From Sphingopyxis italica (GTDB taxonomy: Bacteria > Pseudomonadota > Alphaproteobacteria > Sphingomonadales > Sphingomonadaceae), in the NCBI RefSeq assembly GCF_011926545.1, contig NZ_JAATIT010000001.1:1-64000 (forward strand): a stretch of 64,000 bases of DNA, in the 5' to 3' direction. The notes below the pieces were generated by a model that saw only the letters and a program-made list of their open reading frames with translations, did no database searches and was not told where the DNA came from. The translations under genes and the position numbers were made by a program. Positions 47,273-56,700 of this stretch are shown here, one piece after another (positions within the stretch are counted from its first letter, which is position 1; each line of letters begins with the position of its first letter).

Positions 47273-48165
47273 GTGCGGTCGGCCGGGTGGGCGAGGCGCG
47301 CGCGGGCTGGGCGATGTCGTCGCCGGCGCTCGCGGCGATCCTGCTTTTCTTCGTCCTTCCCGCGATCGCGTCGCTGTTTCTGAGCTTCACCGATTTCGAC
47401 ATTTATGCGCTCGCCGACATCGGAAATTTACGCTTCGTCGGCCTGCAAAATTACGAACGCCTGCTCGAGAACCCGCTGTTCTGGAAGGCTATCACGAACA
47501 GCTTGCTGTTCGTCGCGGTGGGCACGCCCTTCATCGTCGCGCTGTCGCTGTTGGCGGCGATGCTCGTCAATTCGCGCTGGCTGACATGGCGGCCGGTGTG
47601 GCGCGTCGCCTTGTTCGCGCCCTATGTGACGACGCTCGTCGCGACCGCGGTCGTCTGGCGCTATCTGCTCCACACGCGCTACGGGTTGCTCAACTATCTC
47701 CTCTCCTTCTTCGGGATGCCGCCGATCGACTGGCTCGGCAGCCCGACCGCGTCGCTGCCCGCGATCCTGCTCTTCGTCGGGTGGAAGACCTTCGGCTATA
47801 ATATGATCATCTTCCTCGCCGCGTTGCAGACGGTGCCGCGCGAGCTCGACGAGGCGGCGCGGATCGACGGCGCGGGTTGGTTCACGCGGCTGCGCCACGT
47901 CACCCTGCCCGCGATCGCGCCGACGCTGCTGCTCGTCTCGGTGCTCACCGTCGCGGGCATGTTCCAGCTCTTCGCCGAACCCTATGTGATGACGCAGGGC
48001 GGCCCCGCGCAGTCGACCGTCACCATCCTCTATTTCATGTATGAGGAGGGGTTCAAATGGTGGAACCTCGGTTCGGGGGCGGCGGTCGCCTTCCTGCTCT
48101 TCCTCTGCATCCTCGCGGTGACGCTGGTGCAGCTCAGGCTCGCCAAGCGGAGCGGCGCGATATGA
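47269..48165 (+). CDS. ABC sugar permease (MalF/UgpA type)
   Basis: Inner-membrane subunit of the ABC importer, 298 aa, with six predicted helices (AILLFFVLPAIASLFLSFTDF near the N terminus). The EAA loop that docks the ATPase reads DEAARIDGAGWFTRLRHVTLPAIAPT. The start is a TTG overlapping the previous stop; a later ATG (MSSPALAAILLFF, at 47314) is the alternative. The stop overlaps the next permease as ATGA. Confidence 0.92.
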   Translation: MSAVGRVGEARAGWAMSSPALAAILLFFVLPAIASLFLSFTDFDIYALADIGNLRFVGLQNYERLLENPLFWKAITNSLLFVAVGTPFIVALSLLAAMLVNSRWLTWRPVWRVALFAPYVTTLVATAVVWRYLLHTRYGLLNYLLSFFGMPPIDWLGSPTASLPAILLFVGWKTFGYNMIIFLAALQTVPRELDEAARIDGAGWFTRLRHVTLPAIAPTLLLVSVLTVAGMFQLFAEPYVMTQGGPAQSTVTILYFMYEEGFKWWNLGSGAAVAFLLFLCILAVTLVQLRLAKRSGAI

Positions 48166-48977
48166 GCCTGCGCCGCTGGTCCGTCACCCTGCTCGCCGCG
48201 CTCGTCGCGCTGGTCACGATCGCGCCCCTCATCTGGATGGTGTCGGTCAGCTTGATGGCGCGCGGCGAAGCGGCGCAATTCCCGCCGCCGCTGTGGCCCA
48301 CGAGCCCGACACTCGAAAATTACCGCCTGCTCTTCGGCAGTTTCGGCGTCGGTCGCTTCCTGCTCAACAGCATTCTCATCTCGACGCTCGCGACGGGGCT
48401 CGCGCTGCTCTTCACGATTCCGGCGGGCTATGCCTTCGCCAAGCTGCGCTTCAAAGGCCGCGACGCGACCTTCCGCCTGCTCGTCGCGGCGCTCGTCGTG
48501 CCGGGGCAGATCGGGATGCTGCCGCTGTTCCTCGAACTCAAGGCGATGGGGCTCGTCAACAGCTATGCCGGCGCGCTCGTGCCGTGGCTTGCGGGGATTT
48601 TCGGCATCTTCCTCGTCCGCCAATATTGCCTGTCGATCCCCGACGAGATGCTCGAAGCGGCGCGCATCGACGGCGCGAGCGAGGGGCAGATATTGCGCCG
48701 TATCGTGCTGCCGGTCCTGGCGCCGATCATCGTCACGCTGGCGCTCTATGTCTTCCTGTCGAGCTGGAACGATTTCATGTGGCCGCTGATCATTCTCGCC
48801 GATCAGGATCTCTACACGCTGCCCGTCGCGCTCGCCGCCCACAGCCGCCAGAATGTCCAGGATTATGAGATAATGATGGCCGGCGCGGTCGTCACCACCC
48901 TCCCCGTCCTCATCCTCTTCCTCGCGCTCCAGCGTTACTATCTGAGCGAGCTTCTGACCGGGAGCGTGAAGGGATGA
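48162..48977 (+). CDS. ABC sugar permease (MalG/UgpE type)
   Basis: The second inner-membrane subunit, 271 aa, with six predicted helices. The EAA loop reads LEAARIDGASEGQILRRIVLPVLAP, and SSWNDFMWPLIIL is typical of the MalG group. The ATG overlaps the preceding stop. The frame is open upstream but in shadow of the first permease. It overlaps the next gene by 4 bases (ATGA). Confidence 0.93.
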   Translation: MSLRRWSVTLLAALVALVTIAPLIWMVSVSLMARGEAAQFPPPLWPTSPTLENYRLLFGSFGVGRFLLNSILISTLATGLALLFTIPAGYAFAKLRFKGRDATFRLLVAALVVPGQIGMLPLFLELKAMGLVNSYAGALVPWLAGIFGIFLVRQYCLSIPDEMLEAARIDGASEGQILRRIVLPVLAPIIVTLALYVFLSSWNDFMWPLIILADQDLYTLPVALAAHSRQNVQDYEIMMAGAVVTTLPVLILFLALQRYYLSELLTGSVKG

Positions 48978-49876
48978 TCCGATTTCTCTCCCCAGTCCAA
49001 GGAACGATCATGTCGCCACCTTCCACTCCGTTCGCCCTGAGCTTGTCGAAAGGCTGTCCTTTATTTTGGGCCCAGCGAAGAAAGAACGGTGCTTCGACAA
49101 GCTCAGCACGAACGGGGCGCGGGTCGGCGAACGCAGTGCTCACGGCACTCGCGCTCGCCTTTTCCTTTCCCGCCACGGCCCAAGCGGCCGACGGACAAAC
49201 TCCGCAACCCGCGATCGCGGTGGACAATTACCCCTATCAGCTCTTCCTGCCGCGCGGCTACAATGCCGATTCCAAGGTGAACTGGCCGCTGCTGATCTTC
49301 CTCCACGGATCGGGCGAGCGCGGCGACGATGTCGCCAAGGTCAAGGTCCACGGCCCGCCGAAGATCGCCGACCGCAGCCCCGATTTCCCCTTCGTCACCG
49401 TCTCGCCGCTGCTCGGCGCCGATCAGGACTGGGACGTCGCGAAGCTCGACCGGTTGCTTGATCATGTGACGAAGACGCTGCGCATCGACCCCACGCGCAT
49501 CTATCTGACCGGGCTCAGCCGCGGCGGCCATGCGAGCTGGCGCTGGGCCGCGGCCGAGCCGCACCGCTTCGCGGCGGTCGCGCCGGTCGCGGGGCGCGGC
49601 GAGACGGCGACCGCTTGCGCACTCAAAGACACGCCGATCTGGGCCTTTCACGGAGACCGCGACGATGTCGTCGTGCCCGAGGGCAGCTTCGATATGGCGC
49701 GCGCGATCCGCGCCTGCGGCGGACGACTCTCGCGGCTGACCATCTACCCCGACCTCGGACATAATAGTTGGGACCCGGCCTATGACGATCCCGCGCTTTA
49801 TCTCTGGCTGCTCTCTCACCGCCTCCCCACGCCGCCCGACGCGGCGACAAACAAGAAAACCAAGGAAAGAAAATGA
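48974..49876 (+). CDS. Exported alpha/beta hydrolase (esterase/dienelactone type) with a repeat-derived N terminus
   Basis: 300 aa from the ATG overlapping the permease stop. Residues 52-71 are a signal-peptide core (NAVLTALALAFSFPATAQAA), preceded by about 50 residues partly encoded by an inverted repeat (PFALSLSKGCP... ASTSSARTG). A GTG at 49136 gives a normal signal peptide and is an alternative start. The hydrolase part shows the oxyanion loop LIFLHGSGERGDD, nucleophile elbow TGLSRGGHAS, aspartate FHGDRDDVVVP and histidine PDLGHNSWDP. It may remove ester groups from a sugar polymer. It overlaps GH1 (ATGA), so it belongs to the operon. Confidence 0.8.
   Translation: MIRFLSPVQGTIMSPPSTPFALSLSKGCPLFWAQRRKNGASTSSARTGRGSANAVLTALALAFSFPATAQAADGQTPQPAIAVDNYPYQLFLPRGYNADSKVNWPLLIFLHGSGERGDDVAKVKVHGPPKIADRSPDFPFVTVSPLLGADQDWDVAKLDRLLDHVTKTLRIDPTRIYLTGLSRGGHASWRWAAAEPHRFAAVAPVAGRGETATACALKDTPIWAFHGDRDDVVVPEGSFDMARAIRACGGRLSRLTIYPDLGHNSWDPAYDDPALYLWLLSHRLPTPPDAATNKKTKERK
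49028..49115. repeat. Palindromic repeat inside the hydrolase reading frame
   Basis: The arms CCGTTCGCCCTGAGCTTGTC... (49028-49050) and its complement (49093-49115) match in 21 of 23 positions. From memory this is a common sphingomonad palindromic repeat. Here it lies inside an open frame and keeps it open through its whole length. Confidence 0.85.
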
Positions 49877-51219
49877 CGCAGACGATTTTCCCCGACGATT
49901 TCCTGTGGGGCGCGGCGACCGCCGCCTATCAGATCGAGGGGTCGCCGCTCGCCGACGGCGCGGGGGCGAGCATCTGGCAACGCTTCAGCCACGATCCGCG
50001 GCTGATGGCGGCGAAGGGCGACACCGGTGACGTCGCGTGCGACCATTATAACCGCATGCCCGCCGACGTCGCCTTGATGAAGGAATTGGGGCTGAAAGCC
50101 TATCGCTTCAGCGTCAATTGGGGCCGCGTGCTGCCCGAGGGGATCGGGCGCGTGAACGAGCCCGGACTCGACTTCTACGAGCGCCTTGTCGACGAGCTGC
50201 TCAAGCACGACATCGAACCGCTCTTGACGCTCCACCATTGGGACCTGCCCGCCGCGCTCGACGACAAGGGCGGCTGGCTGAACCGGGATAGTGCGGACTG
50301 GTTCGCCGAATATGGATCGGTGATGTACCGCCGCCTCGATGGGCAGGTGAAGAAATGGGTGACGCTGAACGAGCCCTGGGTGATCACCGACGGCGGCTAT
50401 CTCCACGGCGCGCTGGCGCCCGGTCACCGCAATCTGTTCGAGACGCCGATCGCGAGCCACAATCTGATGCGCGCGCACGGCGCCGCGGTGCGGGCCTATC
50501 GCAGCGAGGGCGCGCACGAAATCGGCCTCGTCGTCAACATCGAGCCCAAATATCCAGCGAGCGACAGCCCCGACGATGTCGCCGCGACCGCGCGCGCGCA
50601 CGCCTATATGAACCGCCAATATCTCGACCCGGCGCTCAAAGGCGCTTATCCCGAAGAACTGGCCGAGATATTCGGCGAAGCCTGGCCCAAATGGTCCGCC
50701 GAGGACCTTCAGGACATCTGCCAGCCGGTCGATTTCATCGGCATCAACTATTACACGCGCAACGTCGTGAAGGCCGACCCACACCAGTGGCCCGTCGGCG
50801 CGTCCCCGGTGCGGCAGGTCGCGACGCACACCACGACCGACTGGGAAGTCTATCCGCCCGCGCTCACCGACATGCTGGTCTGGTTCCGCGACACCTATGG
50901 CGATATTCCCGTCTATATCACCGAAAATGGCGCCGCCTTTTACGATCCGCCCAAGGCCGGTCCCGACGGGATCGACGACCCGCTGCGCTGCGATTACCTG
51001 CGCACCCATATCTCGGCGATCGGCGACGCGATCCGGCAGGGGGTCGATGTGCGCGGCTATATGGCCTGGTCGCTGCTCGACAATCTCGAATGGTCCTTGG
51101 GCTTTTCGAAGCGGTTCGGTATCGTCCATGTCGATTATGAAACGCAGGCGCGCACGCCGAAACGCAGCGCGCGTTTCTATAGCGGCGTGATCGCCGCCAA
51201 TGGAGGAAATCTCGGATGA
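49873..51219 (+). CDS. GH1 beta-glucosidase
   Basis: Cuts beta-linked glucose from small oligosaccharides with retention. The product is 448 aa with no signal peptide, so it works in the cytoplasm on imported sugars. The acid/base E167 is in TLNEPW and the nucleophile E351 in YITENG. The N-terminal FLWGAATAAYQIEG and C-terminal WSLLDNLEWSLGFSKRFGIVHVDY are typical. An AAGGAAAG ribosome-binding site precedes the ATG, which overlaps the hydrolase stop. The stop overlaps the EEP gene start (ATGA). Confidence 0.96.
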   Translation: MTQTIFPDDFLWGAATAAYQIEGSPLADGAGASIWQRFSHDPRLMAAKGDTGDVACDHYNRMPADVALMKELGLKAYRFSVNWGRVLPEGIGRVNEPGLDFYERLVDELLKHDIEPLLTLHHWDLPAALDDKGGWLNRDSADWFAEYGSVMYRRLDGQVKKWVTLNEPWVITDGGYLHGALAPGHRNLFETPIASHNLMRAHGAAVRAYRSEGAHEIGLVVNIEPKYPASDSPDDVAATARAHAYMNRQYLDPALKGAYPEELAEIFGEAWPKWSAEDLQDICQPVDFIGINYYTRNVVKADPHQWPVGASPVRQVATHTTTDWEVYPPALTDMLVWFRDTYGDIPVYITENGAAFYDPPKAGPDGIDDPLRCDYLRTHISAIGDAIRQGVDVRGYMAWSLLDNLEWSLGFSKRFGIVHVDYETQARTPKRSARFYSGVIAANGGNLG

Positions 51220-52082
51220 CCCGCAAAGTCCTGCTGCTCGCCGCGGCGCTGCTCGCGCTGCCCGCCGCCGCGAAAGAGCGCGCCGATCATTATGAAGCGA
51301 TGACCTATAATATCCGGCTCGACGTCGCGTCGGATGGGGACAATGCCTGGCCGCACCGGCGGAGCGCACTGACCGCGCTCGTCGCCTATCAGGCGCCCGA
51401 CCTCGTCGGAATGCAGGAGGTGCTGCAGCATCAGAAACAGGCGGTCGAGGCCGATCTGCCCGCCTATCAATTCGTTGGCGTCGCGCGCGACGACGGCAAG
51501 GCGAAGGGCGAATATTCGATGCTGGGGTTCCGCCGCGACCGCTTCGCTCTCGTCGGATCGGGCACCTTCTGGCTGTCGCCGACGCCCGATGTGCCGAGCA
51601 AGGGCTGGGACGCCGCGCTGCCGCGGATCGCGACCTGGGCGCGGCTGCACGACCGGACGGCGAAGCGCGATTTGCTCGTCGTGAACACCCATTTCGACCA
51701 TATCGGCGAGGTCGCGCGGCAGGAAAGCGCGCGCCAGATCCGCCGCTGGATCGACGGCGAGCGCAAGCCGGGCGAGAGTGCGGTGCTGATGGGCGATTTC
51801 AACAGCCCGGCGACGAGCAAGGGCTATGCCGCGATCGTCGCGCCGGGCCAGGGCGCACTGCGCGACAGCCGCACGGTCAGCCGCACGCCGCATTATGGCC
51901 CGCTCGGCACCTTCACCGGATTCGACATCGCGCGGACGGACGCGAGCCCGATCGATCATATCTTCGTCAGCGACGATGTGGCGGTGCTGAGCCACGCGAC
52001 GCTGACCGACCAGAATGGCGGCAAGCTGCCGTCGGATCATTATCCGGTGGTTGCTGATCTGTGCATTGGCGAGGCTTGTTAA
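51216..52082 (+). CDS. Exported endonuclease/exonuclease/phosphatase-family protein
   Basis: 288 aa with signal peptide MTRKVLLLAAALLALPAAA. The EEP fold motifs are complete: AMTYNIRLD, LVGMQEV, VVNTHFDHIGEVARQESA, LMGDFNSPATS, SPIDHIFV and the final SDHYPVVADL. Family members act on phosphodiester or phosphoester bonds in DNA, lipids or small molecules. In Bacteroidetes and sphingomonads similar exported proteins often sit in glycan loci; the role there is unclear. Last gene of the plus-strand operon. Confidence 0.85.
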   Translation: MTRKVLLLAAALLALPAAAKERADHYEAMTYNIRLDVASDGDNAWPHRRSALTALVAYQAPDLVGMQEVLQHQKQAVEADLPAYQFVGVARDDGKAKGEYSMLGFRRDRFALVGSGTFWLSPTPDVPSKGWDAALPRIATWARLHDRTAKRDLLVVNTHFDHIGEVARQESARQIRRWIDGERKPGESAVLMGDFNSPATSKGYAAIVAPGQGALRDSRTVSRTPHYGPLGTFTGFDIARTDASPIDHIFVSDDVAVLSHATLTDQNGGKLPSDHYPVVADLCIGEAC

Positions 52083-52121
52083 GCGCGATCGGATTGGACT
52101 GAAAACACCGCCTCCCTAATG

Positions 52122-52201
52122 CCGTCATCCCGGCGAAGGCCGGGATCTCACCCTCTCGTCCTAACGCACCGGCGAGATCCCGGCCTTCGCCGGGATGACG
52201 G
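52122..52201. repeat. Inverted repeat of the GTCATCCCGGCGAAGGCCGGGAT type
   Basis: Arms at 52122-52149 and 52174-52201 are perfect 28-bp reverse complements. It lies between two convergent genes, where it may end both transcripts. The same motif in a compact form is at 63172-63197. From memory this repeat is widespread in alphaproteobacteria. Confidence 0.88.
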
Positions 52202-52207
52202 AGTTGT

Positions 52208-53710
52208 TCACTCTGGCCTGGCCCGATCCAGCCAGCCGCCGGTGAAGCCGATGCGCTTCAAGCCGCGGACGATATGCGGATTCTTGCGCATCACCTTCCA
52301 CACCAGCCCGCTGCGGTGATTCTCGATCATCGCGAGGATTGGTCCCTGATCGATGCCGAGATAGTCGTTCGCGACCCAGCCGTGGACGGGATCGACGGCG
52401 CCCGATTTCGATCCGAAATCGGAGAAGGTGAAGCTGGGATTGAACGCGTCCTTGAAACCATAGCGCGTATAGAGCCTGGGCCCATATTGCGCGCGCATCG
52501 CCATCAGCGCGGGGATCGCCACTTCGGGCGCGAAGGCGACCGAGCCGCCCGCCGCGGTCGGGACGATCGTGCCGTCGTCGACGACGCGGACCGCGCTGAC
52601 GCCGCGCGCCATATAACCGTTGAAGCTGCGCGGCGTGCCGTTGACACTATATTTGCCCTTCGAATAGCCCGGCCCGTCGGACGCGGTCCAGCCCCAGATG
52701 TCGGCGCTGTAACCCGACCATTTGTTCGGATTGTCGGTGCCATAGGCGCGCTGCGCCAGCGTCGCGCGGCGGCTGTTCTCGAAATAGTCGATGCCCTTGC
52801 CGCGCATGAAATCGTCGCGGATGCCGCGGAAATCGACCCAGACATGGCTGTATTGGTGCCCGAACATCGGTTCGAACTGCAGATGCTCTTGCCCGTAGTA
52901 GCTGCCCCAATCCTTTTCGAGGTCGGCTGCCCAGCCCTTGTCCCACGCATCCTTGCCGACGGGGTGCGTCGGCGAACCGAGCGCGAGGATGTAAACGAGC
53001 ATCCCCTCATTATAACCGACCCAATCGTGCGTGCCGAAATCGCCGCCTTCGCCGCGTTCGGGATACCAGCCCATCGCGATCGCCTTTTGCCCGCCGCCAT
53101 TGGCCGACGGAATCCGGCTGTTTTCGCGCTGGACGAAGGTCCAATCGACCCGGGCGTAAATTTTCTCCGCGAGGTCGCGAATCTCGGCCTCGACGGGCGT
53201 GTCGGCGTCGTAATAGCTTTGCGCGAACAGCACGCCGCCGAGCAGCAGCGAGGTGTCGACGGTCGACAGCTCGGTCTTGCCGCGGCGCGTCCCGTCCTCA
53301 TTGTTCAGGAAATGGTAGAAGAAGCCCTTGTGGCCCGCCATCCCGGTCAGGGCCGGCCCCTGCGGCGCGGTCCAGTAGAAGCGCAGGCAATCGCGCGTGC
53401 GCTCCGCCGCCTCGGCGCGCGTGACATAGCCGCGCTCGGCGCCGATGCCATAAGCGGTGAGCGCGAAGCCGGTCGCGGCGATCGACGAAAAGGGATTGCT
53501 CGGCCAGCGATCGGGCGCAAGGCATTTTTCGGTATCGGTGGTGTCCCAGAAATAGCGGAACGTGCGCTCGGTCAGCTCTTCCGAAAAGGCGGCCTCGGTC
53601 ATCGGGGCCAGCGTGGGCGCAGGGGCGGCGGCGGTGGGCGCCGGACCGGGGGTGCAGGCGGTGGCCAGCGCGATCAGGGGCAGAAAAAGGACCCCGCTGC
53701 GAAACGACAT
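52208..53710 (-). CDS. GH144-like endo-beta-1,2-glucanase lipoprotein (glucoamylase-fold family)
   Basis: 500 aa. The signal peptide ends in the lipobox LATAC (Cys 19), followed by a Pro/Ala linker, so the enzyme is an anchored lipoprotein. The catalytic (alpha/alpha)6 domain has the family sequences RTFRYFWDTTDTEKCLAPDR, TAYGIGAERGYVTRAEA, GHKGFFYHFLN, GYNEGMLVYILALGSP and MFGHQYSHVWVDFRGIRDDFM. Proteins with this domain (Pfam Glycoamylase) include GH144 enzymes that cut beta-1,2-glucan. The TonB receptor gene lies 71 bases upstream on the same strand, with a terminator between, so it likely shares the receptor promoter by read-through. Confidence 0.85.
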   Translation of the reverse strand: MSFRSGVLFLPLIALATACTPGPAPTAAAPAPTLAPMTEAAFSEELTERTFRYFWDTTDTEKCLAPDRWPSNPFSSIAATGFALTAYGIGAERGYVTRAEAAERTRDCLRFYWTAPQGPALTGMAGHKGFFYHFLNNEDGTRRGKTELSTVDTSLLLGGVLFAQSYYDADTPVEAEIRDLAEKIYARVDWTFVQRENSRIPSANGGGQKAIAMGWYPERGEGGDFGTHDWVGYNEGMLVYILALGSPTHPVGKDAWDKGWAADLEKDWGSYYGQEHLQFEPMFGHQYSHVWVDFRGIRDDFMRGKGIDYFENSRRATLAQRAYGTDNPNKWSGYSADIWGWTASDGPGYSKGKYSVNGTPRSFNGYMARGVSAVRVVDDGTIVPTAAGGSVAFAPEVAIPALMAMRAQYGPRLYTRYGFKDAFNPSFTFSDFGSKSGAVDPVHGWVANDYLGIDQGPILAMIENHRSGLVWKVMRKNPHIVRGLKRIGFTGGWLDRARPE

Positions 53711-53718
53711 GAACTACT

Positions 53719-53768
53719 CCAGAAAAAATGAGACGCCCGGCCCGCGGGAGGGGGTGCGAAGCCGGGCG
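53719..53768 (-). terminator. Terminator after the TonB receptor gene (minus strand)
   Basis: On the minus strand, CGCCCGGC (53761-53768) and GCCGGGCG (53734-53741) form an 8-bp stem around a 19-base loop, followed after three bases by six T (53722-53727). It precedes the GH144 gene by 9 bases and may lower its expression relative to the receptor. Confidence 0.7.
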
Positions 53769-53781
53769 CCTGGTCAGCCGG

Positions 53782-56700
53782 TCAGAAAGAGAAACCGGCC
53801 GAAAGCTTTACCGTTCGCGGCGGGTTTCCGCCAACGCCATTGCCCGAAATGCTCAGATAGTCAGGCGACGTCGGATCATTGTTATAATCGACATAATTGC
53901 GGTCGTTGAACAGGTTCAGAATGTCGACGCGAAGCCGCAGACGCGATTCCTCGCTGATGAAGCGGAACGGGATATATTTGGTGATCGCGATGTCCATCTG
54001 GCGGAAACCCCAGCGATCGCCGTTGCCGTCGGCCTCGTTCGAAATGACGTTGCGCGACGGATTGGCGCCGCCGACGTCGATGAAGCGTTTCAGGTACGGC
54101 GGCGACGCGATCTGGAATTTGCCCGACAGCGTGACGCCGATCGGCAGATCGACCGACCCCGTCGCGACGAGGCGATGCTTGCGCACCCCGCTCGACCGCG
54201 TGATCGGATAATCGTCGAGCGACGGGAAATCGAGGCTGAAAACCTCGCCAAAGTTCCGATTCTCCTCGGCCTCGGTATAGGTATAGGTCGCCGCAAAGCT
54301 CCACGGCGACGCCGCCGTGTAATTTTTCACGAGCTTGAGATAGCCCGAATCCGCGCTTGTTTTGAGGCCATTCGTCCCGATGATGATCGACCCGAAACCC
54401 GGAGGGGCGAAGCCGAAGGGTGAACCCGGCGACGCCGGCGCGGGCGGGAAGAAGGTGCCGTCGGGGCGGCGGTTGCCGAGCAAATAGGCGAAACCATCCT
54501 TGCTTTCGATGTGGCTATAGCCGACTTCGGCTTCGAACAGCGGGGTCACGCGAGCACGGAAACCCAAGCTGAACTGGTCCGAATAGGGCACCTTGAGGTC
54601 GTTGTCGATGAAACGCAGTTCGCGCCCGCCGCCCGGCCCGGCACCCGCGAGCAATTGCTGGCGACCCGCCTCGGTCAGGTAGATCGGATCCCAGGCAACA
54701 CAGGTCGGGCCGGGCACGCAGCTGTTCTCGGGATCGCCGGTAATGAAGTTGAATGTGCGGGTAGTATAGGAACCGACGCTGATTTCCTGTTGCAGGAAGT
54801 CGAACTGGTTGCGGTCGTACGAGCGGCCGAAGCCGCCGAACAGGACATAGCGCGCCTCGTCGTCGAGTTCGTAGCTGAAGCCGATGCGCGGTTGCCAAGC
54901 CCCCATGAACGCCTTGCGCTCCGATCCCGTGGAGATGAAATCGTTGATGCTGTAATTGGCGTTGATCAGGTTCGGATAATTGGCCGGTGACACCGCATTC
55001 ACCGCATCGGTGGGGTGGACGAAATCGAGATAGGCCGGAGTCCGCTCATAATCCCAGCGCACGCCAAGGTTGAGCGTCAGCCGGTCGGTAACCTCCCAGT
55101 CATCCTGGATATAGATGCCGAACTGGAAATTCTTCGAATTGACGATCGGGCTGCCGTTGCCGGTCTGGGCGCCGAACTGAAGGCGATACGGGACATCGTC
55201 GTTGAAGCCGCCGCCGGGGTCGAATGCGGTATTATAGGTATAGAGCGGGTTGAAATTGCCGAGCTGGAGTGTGTTGAGCTCCACCCATTTGGCCTTTGCG
55301 CCGACCTTGATCGTATGGCCTTCGAACCCGGTCCAGGTGAAATCGTTCTGGACGCCCCAGCCTTTCTGGCCCTTGTTCTGATAGTTGCCGCCGCCGCCGA
55401 TGCGCAGCAAATCGCCGCGGACGACCACGCCGGGCTGCGGATTGGTCGGCGACGGGCCCGCATAGGCGAAGAGGAAGGCATTACCGAATTCGACCGGTGT
55501 GGGCGCCCATTTGACGTCCTCATAGGTCAGTTTGAAATCATTGATCCAATTGTCCGCCGTATGCTCCCAGCGGCCGGTCACGCGCAGTTCCTCGACATCC
55601 TGCGCGCTGATCGTGCTGCGCGCATTGATGCCGCTCGACAGAAATTCGCCGCTTTCCTTGCGATATTTGCCCGACACCTCGATCAGGTCGCTGTTCGACG
55701 GCTGGAAACTGAGCTTGCCGAAATAGAGATCCTCATTGAAGGTCGCGTTGGTCGGCCCGAAAACCCCCTGATATTCCGACGGGAAATAGCTGACCGGCAG
55801 GTTGAGGCCCGGCCGGACATCGACCGGATTTTCCTGCCGCTTGCCTTCATAGGTCACGAAGAAGTGCAGCATATCCTTGATGATCGGACCGCCGAGCGCG
55901 CCGCCGAACTGGAAATCCTTGGTCTTGACCTTCGACGTTGTCAGTTCGTTCGGTCGCGCGTCGCGCAGGCTCTGGTCGGTATAGTCGATGAAGGCTTCGC
56001 CGTGGAATTCGTTGGTGCCCGATTTGGTCACCGCGGTGATCGCCACCGAGCTCACCTGGTCGAATTCGGCCTTGTAGTTCGACGAGAGAACCCGGTACTC
56101 GCCGACCGCGAGTTGGGGAAAGGGGTTGCCCTGCGTCGAATCCTGGCCGGTGACGCCGTTCTTCAGGACATAGTCTTTTTGCCCGACGCCATCGATGAAG
56201 ATGTTGACGCTGCGGCTGTCCTGCGCGCCGCCCTGCAGGCGCGACTGCCCATTACCGCCGGTGACGAACTGCACGCCGGGCGCGAGGTCGGCGAAGGCGA
56301 GGAAGTTGCGGTTGTTCTGCGGCAGCACCTCGATCTGGCGCTGGGTGATGTTGGAGCCGACCTCGCCGCCTTCCAGCGACCGGATGCGCGTGCCGGTGAC
56401 GATGATCGCGTCGCTTTCGGCCGAGGCGATGTCGGGCTGAGAGAAGTCGAAATCGAGCACCGCGCTCTGCCCCACCGATAGCGTGAACTCATCGGTCCGC
56501 CGCACGCCGTCCGGCGTCGTCAGTTCGAGGCGATAGGTGCCGACCGGAAGCGACGCGATATTGTAGCTGCCGTTCGCGCTCACCGCGACGCTACGCGTCA
56601 GGCCGGTGTTGACGTTGATCGCGGTGACTTGGGACACGCCGCCTTCGGCTTTCACCGTGCCGCGAAGCGAGGCGTTCGAAACCTGGGCGTGCGCAGGAGT

